From contig WHTU01000025.1 in NCBI GenBank assembly GCA_009377575.1, forward strand, positions 1-42,782: a stretch of 42,782 nt of DNA. The letters are read 5' to 3'. The stretch comes from Nitrososphaeraceae archaeon (GTDB lineage: Archaea; Thermoproteota; Nitrososphaeria; Nitrososphaerales; Nitrososphaeraceae). Positions 16,209-24,029 of the stretch are shown one piece after another. Position 1 is the first letter of the stretch. Each line of letters begins with the position of its first letter. Position numbers and translations under genes: made by a program. Below the pieces are notes generated by a model. That model did no database searches and was not told where the DNA came from. It was given only the letters and a program-made list of their open reading frames with translations.

Positions 16209-16441
16209 TATTACTGAAGAATTCGAAAATCTGCGGAAAGACAATAAGAATTCGCCATCTTTAGACTTCTTCAATCCTTGGGAGAATTATTGACCTGTTA
16301 AGCGAGAATAGACATTATTGATCTCCTCGTAGAAAGGCAAGTTCATACGCATACGAGGAATTTGTCGCATTCTACAGATATAATATTGCAAAAAACTACA
16401 ATAAAGGGGTGGTCTAATGGTAGTATGTTATCTGATTAGTA
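16209..16441. other. intergenic with a possible 5' tRNA-like fragment
   Basis: Around 16405-16430 the sequence GGGGTGGTCTAATGGTAG resembles an acceptor plus D-arm of a tRNA and is preceded by a TATA-like CAATAAAG, but no anticodon arm, T-arm or matching 3' acceptor follows. It could be a truncated tRNA or chance. Confidence 0.3.
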
Positions 16442-17038
16442 TTGCTCAAGAAATTCAAATGCGTAGAGGGTTGCTCTGATTGTTGTATAAATAGAGAGTA
16501 TTTTCCTTCTAAGGAGTTTGGGAAGATAGGGGTTCTCTTGCTGCCCAAGGAAAAGAAAATGATTGAGCAGCTAGCAGAGACAATGAATGTGAACGTCAAG
16601 ATTTTACCAAGAATAGGAGTGGGTACGAGTAGCAATGATTCAAGTCCTAAAAGCATCCTTTTGTATCAGCTAATGGGAATAGACAGAGACGGAAATACTT
16701 GTCCCTTCCTCGGAACTGATGGGCAGGAGTTATCCCCTCATGGCGGAGCACCCTGCACAATTTATGATCAACGACCCGCTGCTTGTAAAGCCTATCCCCT
16801 TGTTAGTATCGATCCCACCATTTCTACGTTGGACAGCAAATGTAGTTATTGCGTTTCGACCAAGGATAATATGGTCTGCAATTTGGGTTTGAGCAATGAA
16901 ATAAAGGCATTGAGTGAGATAATGATCTCGACATGCGTGGACGAACGCACTCAGCTTTGGAGATATGCTACAAATGTTGGTGATCCTAGCGATGGAAAGA
17001 TGCTGCCTGAAGGATGGATAAAAGTACAAGCCACCTGA
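16442..17038 (+). CDS. YkgJ-type CxxxCxxCC cysteine-cluster protein
   Basis: 198 residues. CVEGCSDCC at 7-15, GNTCPFL, then PCTIYDQRPAACKAYPL and CSYC reproduce the zinc- or iron-chelating cysteine-cluster family (YkgJ). The family binds a metal or Fe-S cluster through eight cysteines; its biochemical role is not settled, with links to protein methylation and electron transfer. The start is a TTG: both nearby ATGs (16417, 16425) are out of frame. The gene stands alone, facing leuC-leuD tail to tail. Confidence 0.8.
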   Translation: MLKKFKCVEGCSDCCINREYFPSKEFGKIGVLLLPKEKKMIEQLAETMNVNVKILPRIGVGTSSNDSSPKSILLYQLMGIDRDGNTCPFLGTDGQELSPHGGAPCTIYDQRPAACKAYPLVSIDPTISTLDSKCSYCVSTKDNMVCNLGLSNEIKALSEIMISTCVDERTQLWRYATNVGDPSDGKMLPEGWIKVQAT

Positions 17039-17164
17039 AATGTATTCAAATAAAGAAACAGCAAAAGGTGAAGAGACTGTACCGGAAGGATGAAATGTCG
17101 TAAAAATTAGTCGTTATAGTGCATTACCTATCCGAGTATTGACTATCCGAATAATGACAAATTC

Positions 17165-17677
17165 CTATACATCAATCAATTGGTGAGGATCAAGGTTAAT
17201 CAGGCCACCTGCTTCAATAATTCTTGCAATTAAGGCGGGAAATGGTTTAGTGTCGTAAGATTTCCTGCCTTGTGTGACATTCACCAGCTTGCTGTTCAGT
17301 GTGTCCACGATAATTCTGTCTCCATTTTCGATCTGTCGACACGTTTCCTCTCCTACTTCGATTGGAAGCAGATACCCGCCATCGACTGCGTTTCTGTAAA
17401 AGATCCTTGCGAATGAGGGTGCTATGATCGCCTTTATACCAGAATTGGCCAAAGCGATGGGAGCATGCTCTCTGCTTGACCCGCATCCAAAGTTCCTTCC
17501 GCAAAGCAAAAAGTCACCTTCACTAACTTTTTTAGAAAATTCGACATCGATACCTTCCATCGCATGTTTTGCAAGCTCTTTATGATCGTGAATTTTAAGA
17601 TACTGGCCAGGAATGATCACATCGGTGTCGATGTTGTCTCGATAGTATTTATGGACAACTCCCTCTAATTGATTCAT
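17165..17677 (-). CDS. leuD: 3-isopropylmalate dehydratase small subunit
   Basis: 170 residues, the usual length of the archaeal LeuD swivelling domain. Signatures are NIDTDVIIPGQYL near the N-terminus and GRNFGCGSSREHAP in the middle (substrate loop). With LeuC it isomerises 2-isopropylmalate to 3-isopropylmalate in leucine synthesis. The ATG overlaps the end of leuC by four bases (ATGA), so the subunits are translationally coupled. Archaeal homologues can also act on homologous substrates such as citramalate, which the sequence cannot exclude. Confidence 0.92.
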   Translation of the reverse strand: MNQLEGVVHKYYRDNIDTDVIIPGQYLKIHDHKELAKHAMEGIDVEFSKKVSEGDFLLCGRNFGCGSSREHAPIALANSGIKAIIAPSFARIFYRNAVDGGYLLPIEVGEETCRQIENGDRIIVDTLNSKLVNVTQGRKSYDTKPFPALIARIIEAGGLINLDPHQLIDV

Positions 17678-18954
17678 GTCGTGATGTCCCTTGGGTCAGT
17701 TATCTTTCCGCTTATTGCCGATGCAGCGACCACCAGCGGAGACGCTAGAAAAGTTTTTGATTCTATATCACCCATTCGCCCCGGAAAATTCCTATTCGTG
17801 GTACTGATGCAGATCTCCTTGGGGCCCAAAACTCCCATATGGGCCCCGCAACAAGCACCACAGGTAGGAGGGCCAACAACACAGCCAGCATCAACAAAGA
17901 TGTTTACAAGTCCCTCATGAAGTGCAGAAATATAGATTGATTGTGCAGCAGGTAACACTTCAGTTCGAACTTTCACCTTTCTGCCTTTGAAAAGTCGTGA
18001 GGCAGCTCGAAGATCCTCAAGTTTGGCCCCTGTGCAAGAGCCAATATATGCCTTGTCAATCTCTACACCTTGAACCTCTCGCACATCACAAGTATTGGCT
18101 GGTGAGAATGGTCTGGCTACGATAGGGCCCATTTGATTAAGCTCGTAATGGTGGATCTCTGAATAATTAGCATCTTCATCGCCCAAAACACATTGAAACG
18201 GAACTTCTGTTCTCTCCTTGAGATAGCTCTCAGTAATTGAATCTGGTTCTATTATCCCGTTCTTAGCACCTGCCTCTGTGGTCATATTCGTAAGAGTAAG
18301 TCGTTCTTCCATACTCATCCGGTCTATTGCTTCGCCAGAAAACTGCATGCACTTGTAATTTCCACCTTCTGTTCCTATATCGCCAATTATCCGCAAAATG
18401 ACGTCCTTTGCCATCACATAACTTGGCAACTCACCGTGTAATTTGAAAAGAATCGTTTCTGGTACCTTGAACCAGATTTGCCCATGGTGGAGTACATATG
18501 CAATGTCGCTGTGACCAAGGCCAGCGGCGAAGGCCCCTAACGCTCCAGTGGTGTTAGTATGCGAATCACCGCCTACGTAGACTTCTCCAGGAAGAACCAG
18601 CGCTTCTTCGTGAGAGAGAGTATGACAAATGCCGTATTGACCCAGTCCATATTTGAAATGTTTTTTGATGCCAAACCTTTTCGTCCAGTTACTGAGTGTG
18701 ATGATATTTTTTGCAGATATCTTGTCAGCTGCCGGCACAAAATGATCCTCTGTAACCCATACCTTATCAGGGTCCCAGACCCGTTTCAAATTTGTCCCTC
18801 TCTTTTTCCACTCTTCCAATACTTTAATTACACCGGGCCCTGAAACGTCGTGCATCATCAATTTATCTACTTTAGCAAATACAACGTCCCCAGGAGCTAC
18901 GGAATCTTTTCCGGCTCCCCTTGCCAAGATCTTTTCAGTTAGGGTCATTCCCAC
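17674..18954 (-). CDS. leuC: 3-isopropylmalate dehydratase large subunit
   Basis: 426 residues, aconitase-superfamily catalytic subunit. The [4Fe-4S] ligands are Cys307 (GSCTGAK) and Cys365/Cys368 (PPTCGAC). GGDSHTNTTGALG and the MMHDVSGP segment are typical. It forms the active enzyme with LeuD, encoded next with a 4-base overlap. The frame begins with GTG 18954; ATG 18948, two codons later, is an equally good start. A TATA-like TTCTAATAAG (about 18980-18990) lies upstream and divides this operon from the divergent cofE. Confidence 0.93.
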   Translation of the reverse strand: MGMTLTEKILARGAGKDSVAPGDVVFAKVDKLMMHDVSGPGVIKVLEEWKKRGTNLKRVWDPDKVWVTEDHFVPAADKISAKNIITLSNWTKRFGIKKHFKYGLGQYGICHTLSHEEALVLPGEVYVGGDSHTNTTGALGAFAAGLGHSDIAYVLHHGQIWFKVPETILFKLHGELPSYVMAKDVILRIIGDIGTEGGNYKCMQFSGEAIDRMSMEERLTLTNMTTEAGAKNGIIEPDSITESYLKERTEVPFQCVLGDEDANYSEIHHYELNQMGPIVARPFSPANTCDVREVQGVEIDKAYIGSCTGAKLEDLRAASRLFKGRKVKVRTEVLPAAQSIYISALHEGLVNIFVDAGCVVGPPTCGACCGAHMGVLGPKEICISTTNRNFPGRMGDIESKTFLASPLVVAASAISGKITDPRDITT

Positions 18955-19010
18955 TCCGAAGTCACCTGAGATGGATTCTTATTAGAATCGTCATTAAAAC
19001 CTTCTGCGGA

Positions 19011-19811
19011 TTGACCAACACAAGTATTCAGAGCTTAGAACGTAATAAGGTAGCTTCGAGATTTGAGGTTTTCGCATTAAGACTTCCGCCGAGGATTCAA
19101 CCATTCGATCTTTATGAAGCCATCTTAAAGACAAACTTTCGGTTTAAGCAAAATGATATTGTAATAGTTTCGAGCAAATTTGTTTCCATAAGCGAAGGCG
19201 CAGTCGTTCAGATCGACAAGATTAGAGTATCCCATAAGGCCAAGGTAACTGCGAAGAAATTCCAAATGGATGAGAAACTGACCGAACTGGTCTTAAGGGA
19301 GGCCGATCAGGTTTACGGGGGAATTCCTGGATTCTTGTTGTGCAAGAAGAACGGGATGTTATGTCCTAACGCTGGGATCGATAAATCCAATATCCCGAGG
19401 GGCTATGCAGTATTGTATCCGCACTTGCCTTTTGAATCCGCCGACAAACTTAGACTGAATTTTATTAACAATAATAGACTCAAGTTATTTGTTGTTATTT
19501 CAGATAGTCGCCTTATGCCTGGAAGATTGGGCACAACGGGGATCGCCATCGCTGTTTCAGGTTTTAAGCCAGTGATAGATCATCGAGGTGAGCAAGATCT
19601 ATTTGGAAACATTTTGAGAGTGACTATGAGAGCAGTAGCAGATGGTTTGGCCTCCGTGGGAGTCGCTTTAATGGGCGAAGGTCGTGAGTCAACGCCCGTT
19701 GTAGTTGTGAGAGGATTTGAAGTCAATGAAGAAGATAGGAAAATGAATTGGCAAGATCTAGCTATAGATCCTCTAGAAGATATCTATATAAGATCTTTCA
19801 AGTCGAAATAA
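19011..19811 (+). CDS. cofE: coenzyme F420:L-glutamate ligase
   Basis: About 267 residues from TTG 19011; family members are about 250. CofE adds glutamates to F420-0 using GTP. Landmarks are QNDIVIVSSKFVSISEGAVV near the N-terminus, GGIPGFLLCKKNGMLCPNAGID, then VISDSRLMPGRLGTTGIAIA and the C-terminal DLFGNILRVT and ADGLASVGVALMGEG blocks. The frame is open upstream to 18921, but that part overlaps leuC, and a TATA-like TTCTTATTAG (18976-18985) predicts a start near 19007. F420 is made by ammonia-oxidising archaea, which fits the setting. Confidence 0.9.
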   Translation: MTNTSIQSLERNKVASRFEVFALRLPPRIQPFDLYEAILKTNFRFKQNDIVIVSSKFVSISEGAVVQIDKIRVSHKAKVTAKKFQMDEKLTELVLREADQVYGGIPGFLLCKKNGMLCPNAGIDKSNIPRGYAVLYPHLPFESADKLRLNFINNNRLKLFVVISDSRLMPGRLGTTGIAIAVSGFKPVIDHRGEQDLFGNILRVTMRAVADGLASVGVALMGEGRESTPVVVVRGFEVNEEDRKMNWQDLAIDPLEDIYIRSFKSK

Positions 19812-19882
19812 ATCTTTGATTAAAGTGATTGTAATAACACAGTTTTAATATTCCATAGTGAATTACGAAGTTATCAACGCAA

Positions 19883-20440
19883 ATGTCTGAATTTCTTACA
19901 AGCTATCCCCGCCGAATGAATGTTGTTAAAGGACTGCAAGACCTGATCAGGCACGAGGAAATAGAGCTTGATCAGTTGTACATCGCAGTTAGAATGAAAA
20001 AGGATGACATAATACGAACACTCACCTCCGAGGGCTTCAAGAAAGTGAAACTAGAGAATAAGATGACTTCTCAAATTGGCAGTGGTTTTGCAAAGTCACT
20101 GTCCAAACCATGGGAGATGCATGTAAGGCTAGTCGATATTCATCAACAAGGATTGATCGCCATTAGAGGCGAAGTTGAAGTCTCGAGGAGATATATCCAA
20201 CATCTTACCTCGGTAAGATGTCCTGTAATTTATGAATTGGAATCCATATTGAAGAAACATAGCATTGAGTATAGAATTTGGAACTCAAAAGTTCGAGACT
20301 ATATCTCTCAAATTATTGACGATCATCAAATAAGACTGCTTGCTCCACGCCTGCCCGCGATGCCATGGAAGGTAATGGCGTGCGTTGTTATGACCTTGGC
20401 AATGTGCACTACACTGAAGTTTTTAGAAATATGGAAATGA
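19883..20440 (+). CDS. hypothetical protein with C-terminal membrane segment
   Basis: 185 residues. The soluble N-terminal part has a helix-turn-helix-like segment (DQLYIAVRMKKDDIIRTLTSEG) and strands WEMHVRLVDI and GLIAIRGEVEVS. The C-terminus (MACVVMTLAMCTTLKFL) could be a membrane anchor. TATA box AGTTTTAATATTCC (19840-19853) precedes ATG by about 30 bases. A tail-anchored regulator is an inference; no family was recognised. Confidence 0.62.
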   Translation: MSEFLTSYPRRMNVVKGLQDLIRHEEIELDQLYIAVRMKKDDIIRTLTSEGFKKVKLENKMTSQIGSGFAKSLSKPWEMHVRLVDIHQQGLIAIRGEVEVSRRYIQHLTSVRCPVIYELESILKKHSIEYRIWNSKVRDYISQIIDDHQIRLLAPRLPAMPWKVMACVVMTLAMCTTLKFLEIWK

Positions 20441-20577
20441 ATCTTTCTTAGAGGCCTTCATAAATCTGATGAGGGCCCATAAGGAAGAATGAGATCAGAG
20501 AAGAGCTGAATATATCATTGCTTGCTTCATACCTCTGTTTCTGTTCTTGCTTACCAGTTTTAAGGAAATAAAAACAT

Positions 20578-20772
20578 TTGACAACTGATTTAAAGTTTAC
20601 AGGGTCTGCAATTTTACAACTTAGTGGAATGTCAGAAATGGAGTCGTCTAGGTCCTTTCAAAGGAACATAAAGTCAACAATGTTTCAGTTTAGAACCATA
20701 ATTTATGGATTTTACGAGAGACTAGTAGTGAAGCTTTTTGGCATGTCATCCTCTGTGACAAACGGCAAGTAG
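20578..20772 (+). CDS. possible small hypothetical protein
   Basis: Sixty-four codons from TTG 20578, or 47 from ATG 20629. Sequence is Ser/Met-rich with one amphipathic stretch (TMFQFRTIIYGFYERLVVKL). A TATA-like AGTTTTAAGG (20554-20563) lies upstream. It sits immediately outside the putative integrated element and may be a disrupted gene end; evidence that it is real is modest. Confidence 0.3.
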   Translation: MTTDLKFTGSAILQLSGMSEMESSRSFQRNIKSTMFQFRTIIYGFYERLVVKLFGMSSSVTNGK

Positions 20773-20793
20773 TAACAGGGGCCATTTGGATAT

Positions 20794-20880
20794 TCAGCTA
20801 CTATCGAATGTTATCTCACATCCACAGTTGTTTCTGCAATAGATTGGCTTTCCTTCTTGTTGTTGAGTTACTTGACTCAT
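20794..20880 (-). CDS. truncated 28-residue CxxxCxC protein
   Basis: MSQVTQQQEGKPIYCRNNCG, then CEITFDSS and stop. This resembles the N-terminus of a small thaumarchaeal zinc protein family (IYCxNNCGxxIxFD...), which as I recall continues with a Lys/Pro segment and a C-terminal His-Cys pair. Here the second half is missing, leaving three Cys and no partner ligands. That suggests truncation at the element boundary. It is divergent from the ribbon-helix-helix gene across a 94-base control region. Confidence 0.45.
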   Translation of the reverse strand: MSQVTQQQEGKPIYCRNNCGCEITFDSS

Positions 20881-20885
20881 AGGTT

Positions 20886-20925
20886 ACTAAGTAAACCGGG
20901 TACCTAATAAACTTAGTGAACCCGG
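20886..20925. repeat. paired 15-base direct repeats in a divergent promoter region
   Basis: ACTAAGTAAACCGGG (20886-20900) and ACTTAGTGAACCCGG (20911-20925) match at 12 of 15 positions and start 25 bases apart. They lie just upstream of the TATA box CCTATATATTC (20939-20949) of the ribbon-helix-helix gene and before the divergent 28-residue gene, so they are well placed as operators for that regulator. Confidence 0.45.
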
Positions 20926-20974
20926 CAAACTGGGAAAACCTATATATTCTAATACTACCATTCTTATCATAGCA

Positions 20975-21127
20975 ATGTCAGAGTTGGTTAAGCAGATTAA
21001 GATTAAAGATGACACTTATGATGAGTTAGTTGATTTAAGTACTAACAAAAATGACACCTTTGATTCCATCATAAAGAGATGCATAAATGATAGCAAGACA
21101 TATAGAAAATTACAAGGCAAGAAATGA
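20975..21127 (+). CDS. ribbon-helix-helix-like / VapB-type small regulator
   Basis: Fifty residues: strand LVKQIKIKDDTYDELVDL, then DTFDSIIKRCINDSK. This is the plan of MetJ/Arc-type and VapB antitoxins (one beta strand, two helices; the T/S-F-D-S-I-I pattern is typical of archaeal VapB). No toxin gene of PIN type follows, so it is more likely a transcription repressor, perhaps acting on the repeats at 20886-20925. The TATA box at 20939-20949 sits 26-36 bases before the ATG. Confidence 0.6.
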   Translation: MSELVKQIKIKDDTYDELVDLSTNKNDTFDSIIKRCINDSKTYRKLQGKK

Positions 21128-21146
21128 CTGAATCGGATAGATAGTA

Positions 21147-21374
21147 ATGACACTTCTCACTTTTGGCACTAAACTGGTATTGATTGGAGGCATCATTTTT
21201 GTCACAGCATTAATTATGTACATGCAGCCTGGTCTGGGATTCGAAGAACAAGGTCTGTTATCATGGACTATGATGGCAAGTTTCATAGTTTGGATAGTTG
21301 GTGCAATCTATCTTGGAGTAGCTGGGGATCATTGGCTTAGTCGGGGAATACGATACCAAAGCAACCAGAAATGA
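21147..21374 (+). CDS. small two-span membrane protein
   Basis: Seventy-five residues with two hydrophobic segments (residues about 6-27 and 38-60) joined by a short loop containing PGLGFEEQ, and a basic C-terminus (RGIRYQSNQK). It follows the regulator by 19 bases and overlaps the next gene by the ATGA junction, so all three form one operon. No family recognised; small membrane proteins of this kind are common in archaeal viruses and plasmids. Confidence 0.6.
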   Translation: MTLLTFGTKLVLIGGIIFVTALIMYMQPGLGFEEQGLLSWTMMASFIVWIVGAIYLGVAGDHWLSRGIRYQSNQK

Positions 21375-21493
21375 CGATGAATGATGATAATGATAAGAAC
21401 CAACCATATGGTAAATTGAAATGGGTAGATGTTATGATTCTTCTAGGTATTTTGGCAGGGGCCACAATATTCTTGTTGTTTTACTTCAACTAG
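21371..21493 (+). CDS. single-span mini membrane protein, 40 residues
   Basis: An acidic/Asn-rich N-terminus (MTMNDDNDKNQPYGK) and one membrane segment (VMILLGILAGATIFLLFYF). Its ATG overlaps the TGA of the preceding membrane-protein gene, which argues for translation. Function unknown; possibly a partner of the two-span protein. Confidence 0.5.
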   Translation: MTMNDDNDKNQPYGKLKWVDVMILLGILAGATIFLLFYFN

Positions 21494-21920
21494 TAACCTA
21501 CCGAGTCGGGGAATCAACCTAACTTATGCAGGATCATTTATTTCCTGCAAGAGGAAATTTGATGATAATATTAACCAACAGAAGAAGGTAGGAGAAAAGT
21601 TCATCGATGATGTATTAGCACCTAAGTGCAGCTGTGAAGTCGACTAAAGTATCTAATATAGTTCCTCTGAATTCATGGGGTAAGCACTGAATTAAGTACA
21701 ATTGAGCCCCCTAGAATCTAGAAGCCTAGGGGGCTGAAAGTTGCAGGTGGTTTCTTATGTCATCATTTTGCCATGCTATTCTGCTCTTGTTGTTGTACTT
21801 TGCTTCAATGTGCAATTCGAAGCAATAGTATTAAACAAAGTAATAATTAATTAATTTTTCATGCTCATGTTAGATATTGAAAATACAAAAATTTTGATGT
21901 AAGAAAGTTATACCATGGAG
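21494..21920. other. intergenic region with hairpin and a startless short frame
   Basis: On the plus strand about 21539-21647 is an open stretch without a start codon whose product would read KRKFDDNINQQKKVGEKFID ... CSCEVD; this may be a frameshifted remnant of a small gene beginning at ATG 21525. A 10-bp hairpin lies at 21705-21735. The last 150 bases are AT-rich and hold nothing recognisable. Confidence 0.35.
21705..21735. terminator. 10-bp perfect hairpin between converging operons
   Basis: AGCCCCCTAG (21705-21714) pairs perfectly with CTAGGGGGCT (21726-21735) across an 11-base loop. It sits between the plus-strand regulator operon and the minus-strand cargo operon. No T-run follows directly, so termination is not certain; an RNA-end stabiliser is an alternative. 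Confidence 0.5.
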
Positions 21921-22064
21921 CTAACCATTGTAAACTAATAGTATATAGTGGTTGTTACTGCCATATGCATTCCCGACAACATAATCAATCGATATGATTT
22001 GATTACTTTCTATCCTGTTTTCTAATATGAATTGCTCTAGCTCTTCAGTTACTTCACTTTTCAT
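21921..22064 (-). CDS. small acidic protein, 47 residues, last gene of the cargo operon
   Basis: Begins MKSEVTEELEQFILENRIES and continues with strands QIISIDYVVG and YILLVYNG, a compact helix-strand-strand unit. The frame is open up to ATG 22103, but AAGGGGG lies 8 bases before ATG 22064 and gives the better start. As an operon-internal gene it relies on a Shine-Dalgarno site rather than leaderless initiation. Function unknown. Confidence 0.5.
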   Translation of the reverse strand: MKSEVTEELEQFILENRIESNQIISIDYVVGNAYGSNNHYILLVYNG

Positions 22065-22095
22065 TTTATTGCCCCCTTGAGGAAATATCACTGAC

Positions 22096-22407
22096 CTAAT
22101 CATGTTCTATTGTTGTATCATTCTTTAGCAACTTTACCAGTTCTTGATAGCATATATCACTCTCCTTGTCTAAAGTATTCACAGGGTTACCTAGCTGTTC
22201 ATGCAAATCAATGCAGTTTTGATATAAACTTTCATCAATATCCGGGGAAGCATAAACTAACAAGTCTGCTATCGGTATGTTTCTATATGTTTCAAAGTAT
22301 ACTGAGTATATGATTGCAGCGTCAGTTGTTATTATTGCAAAAATGATAGAATAGAAGATAAACTTCTGTCTTTTGGTTATGGTATCATTCATGATGATGG
22401 TGTTCAT
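22096..22407 (-). CDS. membrane-anchored extracellular hypothetical protein
   Basis: 103 residues: a short basic N-terminus, one membrane segment (FIFYSIIFAIITTDAAIIYSV) and an acidic external domain with two Cys (QNCIDL, DICYQEL) that could form a disulfide. The ATG overlaps the end of the upstream secreted-protein gene by 4 bases. Unknown family. Confidence 0.6.
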   Translation of the reverse strand: MNTIIMNDTITKRQKFIFYSIIFAIITTDAAIIYSVYFETYRNIPIADLLVYASPDIDESLYQNCIDLHEQLGNPVNTLDKESDICYQELVKLLKNDTTIEHD

Positions 22408-22961
22408 TGTTGTTGCTTTGCAGTCTTGCCTGCTGTTAGCATAAGTCTTCCTTCATCCCCATCATCTGTAAATGTCACATTTCCAAATATCACATATTTT
22501 CCTCCTGATATAATCCCTGAAAAGAATGAGCCTCCTGATACTGTCATATCTCCCCAAATGTCTTCCTCAACTGTTCCATGATCTGTATTGGTTGTTTGTG
22601 AGCTCATAGGCTTCAGGTCAGCCCTTAGTGGAAATTGGTCTGTTTCGGTATCACTTCCATCTTTCTTTTCATGTGTTATTGAAAGTGTACCTTCAAGCAC
22701 ATAGCCATAATTAGTCCTATTTGGTCTAAACTCTGCATCCTCATCAAATTCAAATGTGCAAGGGGTAACATAATAGCAAAATGGCACCATTCCAGCATTG
22801 TTTTCTGTTTCAGTTACCTTAAGGCTTTCAATGTTGTACTGGTCATCTCTCTGATTTTCTAGCTCGATATCAAAATTAACTGCAGCAAAGACCAAAGTCG
22901 GGGACAAAACCAAAACAGCACTTAGCAAGGCAGCGCCTATTATCAATTGTCTATTCATCAT
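22404..22961 (-). CDS. secreted beta-rich hypothetical protein
   Basis: 185 residues. A clear signal peptide (LIIGAALLSAVLVLSPTLVFA, cleavage after VFA or FAA) is followed by a beta-rich mature part with a Cys pair in PFCYYVTPCTFEF, a sequon, and glycine-rich strands (GGSFFSGIISGGKYVIFGN). This could be a small surface or particle protein. Its ATG directly follows the stop of the PsbP-like gene, and it overlaps the next gene, so it belongs to the seven-gene minus-strand operon. No family recognised. Confidence 0.65.
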   Translation of the reverse strand: MMNRQLIIGAALLSAVLVLSPTLVFAAVNFDIELENQRDDQYNIESLKVTETENNAGMVPFCYYVTPCTFEFDEDAEFRPNRTNYGYVLEGTLSITHEKKDGSDTETDQFPLRADLKPMSSQTTNTDHGTVEEDIWGDMTVSGGSFFSGIISGGKYVIFGNVTFTDDGDEGRLMLTAGKTAKQQQ

Positions 22962-23540
22962 TTAGCTAACCACTTTGAAAGACTCTATCATTTGCTTTAC
23001 TATCGATGAATATTCATCAAAATAACCTGGATGTGTATTGTATAATACAAAGAAGATTTCATTATCCACTACAGCAAGGACCTCCCTAGCCTTGAGATTA
23101 TCAGTATCTGTATAGCCTGTGTACATATCATAATTATATGTATTCTCAATGGCTGGAAAACCTGAGAGTGTGGTTAAATTCTTACTTATTATTCGGGTAT
23201 TTACTGTATCCTTAATTCCATATTCCCGATCTACATCGGTTATATTCAGATTCTTATTAGGCCAAAGAACACTCTATATTGAAACTGTTGCAGGGGATTG
23301 TAATTCATCATACTCTTCTAGATTGGGGTAAAAAATTACAGTTTGATTGGGTTGTAGGTGGTCTTCTTTTGCAAGCCAATTGGGTGGATAATCTATACTA
23401 AAACCATAATCTTCATTTGTATAGGTTTTAAATTCTTCTGATGTTGTGGAGGCATTAGCTAGGCCGGGGGCAACAAGTAGTAGCAGCAGCACAGCAGTAG
23501 AAAGCATAGCAGTACCAGCAGCAAACAATTTCTTATTCAT
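22962..23540 (-). pseudogene. PsbP-like exported protein interrupted by in-frame TAG
   Basis: Reading from ATG 23540 gives a signal peptide (lipobox-poor; AVLLLLLVAPGLANA) and the PsbP-like opening FKTYTNEDYGFSIDYPPNWL. At codon 89 there is TAG (23276-23274). In the same frame, without any shift, 103 further codons encode the expected rest: VLWPNKNLNITDV, SKNLTTLSGFPAIENTY, AREVLAVVDNEIFFVLYN, IVKQMIESFKVVS, ending at TAA next to the following ATG. The whole is 192 residues, the normal size for this family. A Shine-Dalgarno AAAGGAGAAG precedes the start. Either a recent nonsense mutation, a sequence error, or stop readthrough. Confidence 0.75.
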
Positions 23541-23809
23541 TCTAACTTCTCCTTTAAGCTAGAATACAATTGTACAAACTTCAAACCCTTTTCTGTAGTA
23601 ATATAAGTTCCTTCGGTAATATTGTAGCTCAGTAGGCCATAATTAATTAACTCCTTAGCATATTCATTTGTTTGCTCCCAGGATGTCATTGATTCATAGA
23701 GTAATCTGGTCCTAGTTTTAGGAGACCTTGCAGCATCCAACATTAAATACATTATCTCCTGCTTATGCCTATATGGCTGCTTTTGCCTCTTCATAATTAT
23801 TTGGGACAT
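23537..23809 (-). CDS. winged helix-turn-helix regulator
   Basis: Ninety residues. YRHKQEIMYLMLDAARSPKT leads into a helix-turn-helix and a wing (GLLSYNITEGTYITTEKGLKF), matching the thaumarchaeal stand-alone wHTH (ArnR1/HTH_45-like). It probably regulates its own operon. It lies 4 bases after the preceding gene and overlaps the PsbP-like gene by 4 bases (ATGA). Confidence 0.78.
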   Translation of the reverse strand: MSQIIMKRQKQPYRHKQEIMYLMLDAARSPKTRTRLLYESMTSWEQTNEYAKELINYGLLSYNITEGTYITTEKGLKFVQLYSSLKEKLE

Positions 23810-23813
23810 TTGA

Positions 23814-24029
23814 TTAAAGCAAGTCTCCAGCCCTTACATACTCAAACCCTATGGCTTCCATTGCTTCAATGAACGCATTTTGAGATATTCTCATTTCCCC
23901 TTTCCTAATCAGGTCTCCATTCCTTGATACTAAAGAAAAGTAAATCTTATCCCCACTCTCTTCGAAGAAGAGCCAATTACCATTTCCATTTATAAACCTC
24001 ATAGTACGAGTCTTGCACATTTCTAGCAT
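23814..24029 (-). CDS. hypothetical protein, 71 residues
   Basis: Strands RFINGNGNWLFFEE, DKIYFSLVSRNGDLIRKGEM and a closing helix (SQNAFIEAMEAIGFEYV) make a small beta-beta-alpha unit, unrecognised. The open frame reaches ATG 24074, but ATG 24029 overlaps the stop of the SWIM frame as TGATG, the typical translational coupling of this operon, and is preferred. Confidence 0.5.
   Translation of the reverse strand: MLEMCKTRTMRFINGNGNWLFFEESGDKIYFSLVSRNGDLIRKGEMRISQNAFIEAMEAIGFEYVRAGDLL

Noticed and set aside
16205-16292. Continuation frame after the 56-residue zinc gene (ENDITEEFENLRKDN...)
   Set aside because: Open for about 70 codons in a shifted frame but without a start of its own and mostly overlapping the better gene; a frameshift could not be argued from a known family.
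21339-21514. 11-base word AGTCGGGGAAT repeated at 21339 and 21504, considered as element attachment repeats
   Set aside because: One copy lies inside the coding sequence of the two-span protein, both are internal to the element, and they are not near its ends.
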